This document shows positions 8,531-15,733 of a stretch of 35,527 nucleotides of DNA, piece by piece. Where the stretch lies: NCBI GenBank assembly GCA_024636015.1, contig JAGXHU010000063.1:1-35527 (forward strand). The letters run 5' to 3'. The notes under the pieces are model-generated. The model was not told the origin of the DNA, did no database searches, and was given only the letters and a program-made list of their open reading frames with translations. Origin of the DNA: Halothiobacillus sp. Lineage in GTDB: Bacteria > Pseudomonadota > Gammaproteobacteria > Halothiobacillales > Halothiobacillaceae. Within the stretch, counting starts at the first letter, position 1; the number at the start of each line of letters is the position of its first letter. The translations under genes and the position numbers were made by a program.

Positions 8531-9343
8531 TTAGTCGTCATTCCGATATTCAGGATCATGAAGACAGTAAGGGCAATAATATTCGCTGTGGCCGGTGTCA
8601 TCCAAATCCATTTGTTTCATTTGCCAAAGAGGCCAAGACTGTCCGCATATGCCACAGTCCATCTCTATGTCGTCTGATTCCTCGTTGCTACAAAATGTAC
8701 ACCGGTATCCGGTATCTGAGTTTGGGTTTGGTGCCATTGTGTCATGATCGCACTCGTAGCAATGATATACAGCACAATTCCCATCTTTCGGATCGCAGCC
8801 AGTCAGGCGCTCTTCAACCAATTCTTCGGCTTTTTTCAGTCGACCTTCATATGTGTTTGCAAGCTCATGAAACAGATCATATTGCTCACTTTGTATGTGG
8901 CATGATATATCTACACTTTCATGGGATTCATCAAATTCGACGATTGCACTCATTAGACGCCCAATTGTTTCTTCTACTTCATTAGTATCCATTGAAAATT
9001 TGTGATGTTCGATTCCGTTTCTCAGCTTTTTTAGCCAAGACAAATCTTTTTCAAAACGCTCAGTAATCTCATGGCCTTCGTTCTTTAGGAAGTTTACGGC
9101 CTCGAATAGCCCTATAGTATGAGACTCATCATTTAAGTGCTTTGCGAATGGATTTTTATAGATAAGTAGTGGGTGCGATCGTGTAACGTAATATTTAAGA
9201 ATGAGTTCGAAGAAGTGTGATAAATGCTGAATGCAGAACTTGTATGACTTATCGTTTCCATCGCGTCCATCTTGATAACGAGATAGAGCTTCATTAAGGC
9301 TATCTAACGCGTTATCTAAGAGATCTAAATTTAAATCAGGCAT
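8531..9343 (-). CDS. HEPN-domain protein with two carboxy-terminal zinc ribbons
   Basis: 270 residues from the preferred ATG at 9343; an ATG three codons earlier (9352) is in frame, but the AGAG upstream fits 9343 better. The first 140 residues are an all-helical domain holding LRNGIEHH, that is R108-x4-H113, the R-N-x3-H signature of HEPN RNases. The carboxy-terminal third has four CxxC pairs (CYEC, CTFC, CGIC, CPYC, at about 195, 215, 230 and 257), enough for two zinc ribbons. HEPN proteins are common RNA-cutting effectors or toxins, while zinc ribbons usually bind nucleic acid or proteins. It precedes the RloC-like gene on the same strand by 108 bases, so the two are probably co-transcribed. 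The family has no name I know. Confidence 0.72.
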   Translation of the reverse strand: MPDLNLDLLDNALDSLNEALSRYQDGRDGNDKSYKFCIQHLSHFFELILKYYVTRSHPLLIYKNPFAKHLNDESHTIGLFEAVNFLKNEGHEITERFEKDLSWLKKLRNGIEHHKFSMDTNEVEETIGRLMSAIVEFDESHESVDISCHIQSEQYDLFHELANTYEGRLKKAEELVEERLTGCDPKDGNCAVYHCYECDHDTMAPNPNSDTGYRCTFCSNEESDDIEMDCGICGQSWPLWQMKQMDLDDTGHSEYYCPYCLHDPEYRNDD

Positions 9344-9537
9344 AAAACACATACTCTATTGTGCAGATAAATTACAAGCAATACACACTACTTGCCTACA
9401 TATTCCTATTAATCCTATTTCAAATGGAGTGCGCCAGGGGGAGAAGTAAATACTTCTTCCGCCCAATTGGCCTTCCTGGTTAAAGCATCACCGTAAACGT
9501 CTGGAAACTCAATAGTCTTGCTAATTTATTTGAAATG
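9344..9537. other. Promoter region of the HEPN-RloC module and island edge
   Basis: AT-rich stretch with no gene. On the minus strand TTGAAA (9418-9423) and TATGTA (9397-9402) could be -35 and -10 boxes, but the 15-base spacing is short, so this is weak. A hairpin AGAAGTA-AA-TACTTCT lies near 9440-9456. Composition changes to GC-rich at about 9538. Confidence 0.3.
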
Positions 9538-9551
9538 CGTCACGCGTGACG
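9538..9551. repeat. 14-base perfect palindrome at the island's right boundary
   Basis: CGTCACGCGTGACG is its own reverse complement and sits exactly where the AT-rich island meets GC-rich sequence, about 85 bases beyond the end of the FmdB-type gene. It could be a protein-binding site, part of a terminator, or a recombination footprint. No second copy was found at the left boundary. Confidence 0.55.
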
Positions 9552-9636
9552 TGCTGCTAAGTCATTGGCTGAGTGGCCTTGCGCCGCCAGCAAATGACCA
9601 ATTTCTTGGGCTCTGTGGGCGCCGATTGTGGGATAG

Positions 9637-9864
9637 CTATCCCTTCCGCTCCGATGCATCGTAGTTGCTGAAATGCCCTTCCTTGGCGGCTTGCGCGCGG
9701 GCATTGGCAATGATTTTGCCGCTTTTGCCCTGTGGGGCAGGGAGGGAGATGAGTTTCTCCAGTTCGGTGCTGCCGCAGGCTGGGCAGGCGGGCGTTTCGC
9801 CGGAAAGCACCAGCATTTCGAAGGTTTTGTCGCAGGCTTTGCAGCGGTAGTCGAAGATGGGCAT
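9637..9864 (-). CDS. FmdB-family zinc-ribbon protein
   Basis: 75 residues opening MPIFDYRCKACDKTFE, with a second pair CPACGSTELEKL. The two CxxC pairs form the single zinc ribbon of the FmdB regulatory-protein family (CxxC_CXXC_SSSS type), whose molecular role is poorly known. The ATG at 9864 has an AAGGAA ribbon-like Shine-Dalgarno five bases upstream, and the family always starts MP-YxYxC, so the longer open frame is not used. In many proteobacteria a gene of this type lies just before aspS; that neighbour is absent here. Confidence 0.88.
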   Translation of the reverse strand: MPIFDYRCKACDKTFEMLVLSGETPACPACGSTELEKLISLPAPQGKSGKIIANARAQAAKEGHFSNYDASERKG

Positions 9865-9977
9865 GGGGTTTCCTTGTTGTATGGCTTGTGGGTGTCTGGG
9901 GCTCGGGGTGAACGCGTTGGCGTGTCTTTGATGTCGGCTTTCAGGGCAGGGCATGCACACGTCGACGGCGGAGAAGA

Positions 9978-10513
9978 TTCAGGCAGGCCATGCTTGTAGG
10001 TCATCCTGGCAGCCATATCCAGTGCGGTGTAGTCGTCCGGTGTGACGAGATCGGGGTTGGCCCCGTGCGCCAGCGGCGTTCGACGGCGGCTGCCTTGCCG
10101 GTGGATGAAGCGTACATCAGGCAGGTGGCGCCGTTGTCGTTCTGGTGGTCGATGGGGCAGCCGGCGTCGATCAGCCTGTTCACGATGTCTAGGTTTTCGC
10201 CGACGCAGGCCAACCACAGCGCCTGATTGCCGTCGGCATTGGATTTCAGGGGATCGACGCCAGCGGCCAGCAATTCGTCGACGCGCGCAGGATCTGCGGC
10301 CCGGGCGGCGCGCATTAGCGGAGTCATGCCGTTGGGCAGGGCGCCATGCGGGTCATCGGCGGCAAAGCCTTCGTCGATCAGCCAGTGCTGCAGTTCGGCA
10401 CTCAGTTGGGGGCGGGGTGTTGCACCGGTGGCGTATTGGGCGGCGCTGTTGGCCAGTGAGCAATTTCTGTGGGGGCTCTGGTGATAGGTGAGCTGCTGGC
10501 TGGCTTCGGCCAC
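9978..10513 (-). pseudogene. Ankyrin-repeat protein interrupted by a single-base frameshift
   Basis: From a GTG at 10513 the frame encodes ankyrin repeats: GMTPLMRAARAADPARVDEL, then GNQALWLACVGENLDIVNRL, then NGATCLMYASSTGKAAAVE. At about 10083 the repeat should continue as R-L-L-AHGANPD, but the frame reads nonsense. One base lower, LAHGANPDLVTPDDYTALDMA continues the repeat perfectly. A single missing base inside the Leu-Leu codons explains this. After the repeat the corrected frame stays open to 9540, overlapping the FmdB gene, so the true 3' end is unclear and a second lesion is possible. It is either a decayed gene or an assembly error. Function unknown; ankyrin repeats bind proteins. 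Confidence 0.75.
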
Positions 10514-10624
10514 CTGATTACTGGCCGTGATCGGGTTATTGAATCGGCAGGGGCGGCAACGTTATGTTGGGGAGGCCGAGTGGACGATGGCTATTTGATT
10601 CTGGAATGGTATGGGGGCAAGAAA

Positions 10625-10690
10625 TAGCCCCGGTTGTTTAGCGGGGTTTTAATGAAAATGGGAACACGCGTTTGTGTCCCCATTTTTCGT
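10625..10690 (-). terminator. Two successive hairpin terminators after the CZB gene
   Basis: Read on the minus strand, a long stem AATGGGGACAC / GTGTTCCCATT (10655-10687, one G-U pair) is followed by TTC. A second hairpin of CCCCG / CGGGG arms (10628-10646) has short T runs on both sides. Both lie downstream of the CZB gene; the second may act in both directions. Confidence 0.6.
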
Positions 10691-10810
10691 TGTGACTGCT
10701 CGAACCTGCTGGGCATCTATGCAAGTAGTTGGCCCTGCAGGCGTTAACCTATTCTGAGTGGAATACGGTTTACTGGCTTTAGCGGGATAAGCGGGCGGTT
10801 TTGCTCGGAC

Positions 10811-11260
10811 TTACTTGGCAGGAGCTGGCGTGACACTATTTTCCTTGGCCCATACTCGGCATTTCTGTTCTGCCATGCTCATCATGGTGCCACGCAGTAG
10901 GGCATTGAAGGCCGCGGTAAACTGGCCCTGCGTCTCGGAAAAATCCTTGAAAATGGCCTCATTGGGTTTTTGCCCGATTTTTCGGCTGGACATCAGGGTA
11001 TTGGCTGCTTCGTGCATCTGCTGATGTAGCTCGCGGACTACGTTAAATTCCTTGGTCTGACCCGGCGGAATTGGGGTCTGATCCATGAATTTTCCGAAAC
11101 GACACTCGTGATGACTCTGGAGGATCTTGCTTTGGTCGTACAGCAGGGCGCCCATGATCTTGCTGTACCAGGCGAAGTGCCAGTAGGTGACTTCTTCGAA
11201 GCCATCGATGAAGGTTTCGTAGTCGAAATCATCGATGGGGGCGGGGGAGTTTGTATTCAT
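10811..11260 (-). CDS. Stand-alone CZB (chemoreceptor zinc-binding) domain protein
   Basis: 149 soluble residues. The spacing of His and Cys fits the CZB zinc site: a His in YWHFAWY, then 24 residues to CRFGKF (the Cx[LF]GxF core), then 20 residues to HQQMH (the HxxxH). These three His and one Cys bind zinc in chemoreceptors and in the diguanylate cyclase DgcZ, whose activity zinc inhibits. Here the domain is alone, with no methyl-accepting or GGDEF part, so it may act in trans on one of the cyclases at either end of the window, or simply sense or buffer zinc. The ATG at 11260 has AAAGGA about ten bases upstream; an open extension of 24 codons has no such site. Confidence 0.78.
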   Translation of the reverse strand: MNTNSPAPIDDFDYETFIDGFEEVTYWHFAWYSKIMGALLYDQSKILQSHHECRFGKFMDQTPIPPGQTKEFNVVRELHQQMHEAANTLMSSRKIGQKPNEAIFKDFSETQGQFTAAFNALLRGTMMSMAEQKCRVWAKENSVTPAPAK

Positions 11261-11407
11261 CAACGATAATCCTTTGTTGGTTGGCGATGTGCTGAGTGTA
11301 CTGCAAAAACGGGTTAAGACTGTGTGGCTCAAAGGTTGTCTGAGCTTCCAGGGATGTCATTCATTTGTTCGCCATATATTGCGTGATGAATTCATCGAGC
11401 CCAAAGT

Positions 11408-11432
11408 TTGGGCGCCTCCGTCAGGCGCCCAA
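11408..11432 (-). terminator. Hairpin after the cbbY gene
   Basis: Perfect nine-pair stem TTGGGCGCC / GGCGCCCAA with a seven-base loop, about 55 bases beyond the stop of the HAD phosphatase on the minus strand. The following T run is weak, so termination may be inefficient or Rho-assisted. Confidence 0.5.
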
Positions 11433-11485
11433 CAGTGCGGATAGTTCTGCAGCGTGTCTGTGTATTTATCCTGTTTAAAGGTTGT

Positions 11486-12256
11486 TCAGGTGGCCGCCCG
11501 CATGGGGGTACTCAGCTCGGCGAGATACGCGCAGTCGATGAAGCTGGCGGTGGGCGCCGGGCCATGACGGAGGGTGATGGGCTGCCCGGGCTCGCCCAGA
11601 TCGCTGATGACGGAAACCGCGCCGGAGAAATCGTCTGCATGGGTGTAGGCGTTATCGGTGACCAGCACCGGAATACCGGCGGCCAGGGCTGATTTGACAC
11701 CATTGCCCGAGTCTTCCAGCGCGATGCACTCATGCGGTTCGAGTTTCAGCGCCTCTAGGGCATAGACATAGATGTCGCCAGCCGGCTTCTTGGCGGGTAC
11801 GACGTCACCGGCGGCAATCACTTCGAACCAGTCGATCGATTCTTTGCCGAGGGTGGCTTCGAGCAGACCGGTCACATTTTCGGGGGTAGTGGTGGTGGAA
11901 ATAGCCAACCGTATGCCCTTGCTGCGTGCTTCGTTCAATAGGCGGATCACGCCGGGGCGCAGGGGGATTTCGCCTTCGGCGAGCAGCCGTAGATAGTGTG
12001 CGGTTTTCGCCTTGTGCAGTCCGGCGATCCAACGCGCCTCGTCTGCCACGGTGGGGTAGGCTGGATTGTGCTGATCGATGAAGTGACGAATTCGTTCCTT
12101 ACCGCCGGTAACAGCCAGCAATTCACCGTACAGGGCTACGTCCCAATCCCAGTCCAGCCCGGCATCCCGGAATGCCAGATTGAAGGCCACCCGGTGGCCG
12201 TCGCGCTCGGTTTCGGCCATAGTGCCGTCCACGTCAAACAAAATTGCTTTTAACAT
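11486..12256 (-). CDS. cbbY: CbbY-type HAD phosphatase (xylulose-1,5-bisphosphate phosphatase)
   Basis: 256-residue HAD-IA hydrolase. Motif I FDVDGTMAETE has the nucleophile Asp8 and acid/base Asp10. The cap region reads LAVTGGKERIRHF, a stretch characteristic of CbbY rather than generic phosphoglycolate phosphatases. Motif II falls in ISTTTTPENV, and motifs III-IV in PAKKPAGDIY with ALEDSGNGVKSA. CbbY removes xylulose-1,5-bisphosphate, an inhibitory misfire product of Rubisco, so its presence suggests an autotroph using the Calvin cycle. No Rubisco gene lies in the window. Divergent from the membrane-protein gene at 12381. Confidence 0.85.
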   Translation of the reverse strand: MLKAILFDVDGTMAETERDGHRVAFNLAFRDAGLDWDWDVALYGELLAVTGGKERIRHFIDQHNPAYPTVADEARWIAGLHKAKTAHYLRLLAEGEIPLRPGVIRLLNEARSKGIRLAISTTTTPENVTGLLEATLGKESIDWFEVIAAGDVVPAKKPAGDIYVYALEALKLEPHECIALEDSGNGVKSALAAGIPVLVTDNAYTHADDFSGAVSVISDLGEPGQPITLRHGPAPTASFIDCAYLAELSTPMRAAT

Positions 12257-12380
12257 CGCTCAAACCTGTTCCAATTCATATTCGATAAGGCGTAATAGGC
12301 TATCCTAGCGCCTCAAAACTTGCCAGTATGGTTTAGTGTGTCGGTATGAATGTGGTTGGGCCAAACAGGGAGAATTCAAT

Positions 12381-13232
12381 ATGCAACGCCTAGGAGCGAG
12401 TCAGGGAGCCAGCTGGATTGTCGGTGGGTGGCGTTTGATGAAGGAACGGATGACGCTGGTTATCGGGGTGGTTTTCCTGGCGTATGTGTTGATGTTTGTG
12501 GCCAGTATGTTGCCTTTCGTGGGGAATGTGCTCGTGGCGCTGGCGAGCCCGTTTCTGATCGGCGGGGTGTTCGTCATTTTGAACCGCATTCGGGAAATTC
12601 AAGAACGCAGCGCACTAGAGCCATTGGCCCGCGAGCAGCCTATTTCCTGGGATCTGCTGTTTTCGGTCTTCCAGAACCCGGTACTGCGCAAGTCGATGAT
12701 CGGGTATGCCTTGGTATCCATTGGCTTTCAGTTGCTCATATTGCTGATATTTGCCGCGTTCATCACCGTGATGCTTTCCGGTATTGATCACACTGTGTTG
12801 ACGGACCCGACTGCCACAGACCAGCAGCGTTTAGAGCTGCTGTTGCCCCTGCTGATCACGCCGTCGGCCGGTATGCTGTGGGTGATTGTCCTGGTTGTGG
12901 CGGTGCTCTACAGCATGGCCGTATTTTTTGTTGTGCCTTTGATTGTGCTGCGGGGCGCGCGTTTGTTGCCGGCGCTGCGGGCGAGTTTTTCCGCCGTATC
13001 TGCCAATTGGTTGCCTTTTCTGGTGTACGGGTTGATCTGGTTCGCGCTGCTGCTGACGATTCCGTTCACGTTGGGGCTGAGTCTCATCATCCTGGGTCCC
13101 TTGATGATCACAAGCGTCTATGCGGCATTCGAAGACATTTGGCCGGAAGATACGTCCGAAGATCATGATGTGTCTGGGAGCGCGTTGCCGTCCGCCAAGT
13201 CACCACAAAAATATACCTCCACGGTTATGTAA
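12381..13232 (+). CDS. BPSS1780-like polytopic membrane protein
   Basis: 283 residues with about five or six hydrophobic segments (near 30-75, 105-135, 160-195, 210-245) and a short acidic carboxy tail. The opening GASQGASWIVGGWRLMKER matches the 'W-x-GG-W-x-L' start of the BPSS1780 membrane family of proteobacteria, whose function is unknown. The ATG at 12381 follows GGGAG by seven bases; an open extension of 15 codons is not needed. Its stop codon directly abuts the GTG start of the deacetylase gene, so the two are translated together. Confidence 0.72.
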   Translation: MQRLGASQGASWIVGGWRLMKERMTLVIGVVFLAYVLMFVASMLPFVGNVLVALASPFLIGGVFVILNRIREIQERSALEPLAREQPISWDLLFSVFQNPVLRKSMIGYALVSIGFQLLILLIFAAFITVMLSGIDHTVLTDPTATDQQRLELLLPLLITPSAGMLWVIVLVVAVLYSMAVFFVVPLIVLRGARLLPALRASFSAVSANWLPFLVYGLIWFALLLTIPFTLGLSLIILGPLMITSVYAAFEDIWPEDTSEDHDVSGSALPSAKSPQKYTSTVM

Positions 13233-14072
13233 GTGCGCATAAACCAAGAGGATGAGGCCGGTACCGCACGACCCCGTCGGATCGTACTGGTTGCGGATGA
13301 TTACGGGCTTTCGCCCGAGGTTGATGCCGGTATTCTTGAACTGGTCGAAGCAGGGCGTTTGAGTGGTTTTGGTTGTCTCACCCAGATGGCACGCTGGCCG
13401 GATGCCGCCCGAGCCATTCCTGCCGATTTGCCCACGATCGACGTCGGCCTGCACCTGAATCTTTCTCAACCCTTTGGCGATGCCTGGTATCGGCCATTGC
13501 CCCGTTTGATCGCCTTGTCCTATCTGGGCGGGCTATCTCGTTCTGTGATCGAACGCAGTTTTGCGGATCAGATCGATCGATTCACAGACGCGATGGGCCG
13601 CGCGCCGGATTACATCGACGGCCATCAACATGTGCATCAACTCCCCCTGGTGCGGGATGTGTTGCTGGATTTGCTGGCCGAACGCGGCCTGCGGCCCTGG
13701 CTTCGCGTCACCGAACCGGTGGTGCATGACGCGGTGAACGTAAAGACCTGGATGATCGCCCATCTCGGGGCACCGGTTTTTCGTTCAGCCTGTCAGAAGC
13801 TCGATTTGCCCACCAATCCCGCTTTCGGCGGGGTATATGGATTTGATAAGGATGAAGCCGGCTATCTGGCGCTGTTGGATATCTGGCTGGCACGTGCGCC
13901 GGATGGCGCGCTGCTGATGTGTCATCCGGGACATTCGGCCGAGCGTACGTTGCTTGATCCCATTGCGATGGCGCGTGGTGTGGAGCTTGGGGTATTGCGT
14001 AGCAAAACCTTCGATGACCTGCTGCGTCAGCATCATCGCGTTTTGTCCACAGGGCAGGCGACATTTTCCTGA
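13233..14072 (+). CDS. ChbG/HpnK-family carbohydrate deacetylase (YdjC-like)
   Basis: 279 residues. VLVADDYGLS near residue 17 (tandem Asp of the metal site), VGLHLNLSQP (metal His) and IDGHQHVHQLP (catalytic/metal His pair) are the hallmark motifs of the YdjC superfamily. Members remove acetyl groups from chitobiose (ChbG), hopanoid-linked N-acetylglucosamine (HpnK) or similar sugars. No hopanoid or chitin genes are nearby, so the substrate cannot be stated; the coupling to a membrane protein hints at a lipid-linked sugar. It starts with GTG immediately after the upstream stop, without its own clear ribosome-binding site, which indicates translational coupling. Confidence 0.85.
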   Translation: MRINQEDEAGTARPRRIVLVADDYGLSPEVDAGILELVEAGRLSGFGCLTQMARWPDAARAIPADLPTIDVGLHLNLSQPFGDAWYRPLPRLIALSYLGGLSRSVIERSFADQIDRFTDAMGRAPDYIDGHQHVHQLPLVRDVLLDLLAERGLRPWLRVTEPVVHDAVNVKTWMIAHLGAPVFRSACQKLDLPTNPAFGGVYGFDKDEAGYLALLDIWLARAPDGALLMCHPGHSAERTLLDPIAMARGVELGVLRSKTFDDLLRQHHRVLSTGQATFS

Positions 14073-14074
14073 GT

Positions 14075-14166
14075 GCCTATGCCTATGCCTATGCCAGGGC
14101 TTGGGCCGTTGCCAGGGTATTGGGCCGTTGCCAGGGCTTGGGCCGTTGCCAGGGTATTGGGCTGAA
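14075..14166. repeat. Short tandem repeats after the deacetylase gene
   Basis: GCCTAT occurs three times in a row (14075-14092). A 37-base unit, itself made of GCCAGGGCTTGGGCCGTT and GCCAGGGTATTGGGCCGTT, follows twice (14093-14129 and 14130-14166, the last three bases diverging). It begins three bases after the stop codon and is not part of a gene. Confidence 0.85.
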
Positions 14167-14332
14167 TCACTCAGTCTGGCTTCAGTTTTTTTGAGTCTTT
14201 TGGCTCGCCAACGCAACGCCCGAGGGCGCTGATCAACCGTTCCATAACCAAATGGTCATCTTCCGGCCACGCGCTGGCTTCCTCATGCCCTCATAATGAC
14301 CCAAAGAAAAGTCATTTGGGAAAAGGGGCAAT

Positions 14333-15733
14333 ATGCCAGGTGTTCAGTTATGTCAGGGGCGATCCGTCCGTTTGGGGACGGGGATTACTGCGAGTTTTTT
14401 GATCGTCATGCTGGCCGGTTGCGCCCAGTATCAACCAATCATTTTGCCCACGCAGCCAGATTACAATCACAATCGTGCCGATCATCCATTATCGGGGCAG
14501 ACACTCACCTTGGCTGAAATTCAGCATCGAGTGGTGCGGGATAACCCCGATCTCAAAGCAGCCCGTATGGCTTTGGCGGTCAGTGAAGCCGGTGTCCGCC
14601 AAGCGGGCGCGTTGCCTGATCCCAGCTTGAGCTTTGCTCTTGATCACCCGGTAAACGGGGCCGGACTCATTAATGCGCTCAACCAGTCGATCAGCATGGA
14701 TATCTCGTCGATCATCACGCGCGGCGCACGTCTGGATGCCGCACGGGCGGAGAAGCTCCGAATTCGTCTGGGCCTGGTTTGGCAGGTACTGACCACCGAA
14801 GCCGTGGCGGCAAATATTGATATCGCTCTGATCGGCATCAGTCAGCAACACGCGCTACTTGATACGGATGCGGCTGCCGTGAACAAACGACTTGGGCGTA
14901 GTAAGCAAGCCTTGAAACGGGGATACATCACGCAGGACATGGTTGCAGCCGACATCGTGCGTGCGGCTGATTTGGCGCGCCAGCAAGATGATCTGCAGAT
15001 GCAGATGACCACCCTTCGGCAGCAGCTCAATGGCCTGATGGGGGTTGCGCCAAACTCGTCTTGGCAGCCCCCGGCTCAATTTCCGACGTTCGCGTCGACC
15101 GACACACGTGCAGATCGAGATAACGAACAACACCTGGCAGAACGCCGCCCTGACTTGCTGGCTTTACGCGCGGGCATTATTCGGGCAGATGCCGATTATC
15201 GGGCCGCCATTCTGCAACAGTTTCCTGGCCTGACCGTGGGTTTGAGCCGTGCCAATGACACCAGTAACGTGCAAACGGCCGGCTTTAGCATTGGCCTGAC
15301 CCTGCCGATCTTTGGGGGGAGCCAGGCACAGGTTGCCCGGACGAAGGCAACCCGGGCGCAGTTGGTCGCCGAGTTTCAGGCGCGCATCGATCAGGCACGT
15401 GCCGATGTGGTTCAGATGCGTAGCAAGTTGGCGGGCCTTCGTACGCGTCTTGTACAGATCGATGCACGACTACCCATCCTGATCCAGACGGCCGCCCATG
15501 CTCAAATGGCCTTAGATTCGGGGTATTTTTCCGCGGGTTCTTATTTGGCCGTGCGGAAAAGTTTGACCACCGAACGCCTGAATCAGATCCAGACCCGTCA
15601 GGCCATCGCGCAGACCAGCATTGCACTGACCACGTTGCTGGGCCAGCCCCTGGCCACTGCCTTATCTTCTTCCCCTACGGTCGATTCTCCGGCCGCCATA
15701 TCGACGACGCCCGATCTGAGCAGCCGTCCATGA
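14333..15733 (+). CDS. TolC/OprM-type outer-membrane efflux lipoprotein
   Basis: 466 residues. After a hydrophobic stretch the lipobox LAGC (Cys about residue 30) predicts a lipid-anchored outer-membrane factor, as in OprM/CusC. The rest is the OEP double repeat: LTLAEIQHRVVRDNPDLKAA opens repeat one, and the paired alpha-helical hairpins rich in Gln, Ala and Arg follow. It forms the exit channel of a tripartite pump. The ATG follows AAAAGGGG by about four bases. Its last codons overlap the start of the adaptor gene (ATGA), so all three pump genes are coupled. Confidence 0.88.
   Translation: MPGVQLCQGRSVRLGTGITASFLIVMLAGCAQYQPIILPTQPDYNHNRADHPLSGQTLTLAEIQHRVVRDNPDLKAARMALAVSEAGVRQAGALPDPSLSFALDHPVNGAGLINALNQSISMDISSIITRGARLDAARAEKLRIRLGLVWQVLTTEAVAANIDIALIGISQQHALLDTDAAAVNKRLGRSKQALKRGYITQDMVAADIVRAADLARQQDDLQMQMTTLRQQLNGLMGVAPNSSWQPPAQFPTFASTDTRADRDNEQHLAERRPDLLALRAGIIRADADYRAAILQQFPGLTVGLSRANDTSNVQTAGFSIGLTLPIFGGSQAQVARTKATRAQLVAEFQARIDQARADVVQMRSKLAGLRTRLVQIDARLPILIQTAAHAQMALDSGYFSAGSYLAVRKSLTTERLNQIQTRQAIAQTSIALTTLLGQPLATALSSSPTVDSPAAISTTPDLSSRP

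Noticed and set aside
9540..9977. Continuation of the corrected ankyrin frame through and past the FmdB gene
   Set aside because: The translation is Pro/Ser-rich with no repeat pattern and overlaps the clearly real FmdB gene; probably not coding.
14093..14166. Possible CRISPR-like array after the deacetylase gene
   Set aside because: The units are directly adjacent without unique spacers; this is a simple tandem repeat, and no cas genes are present.
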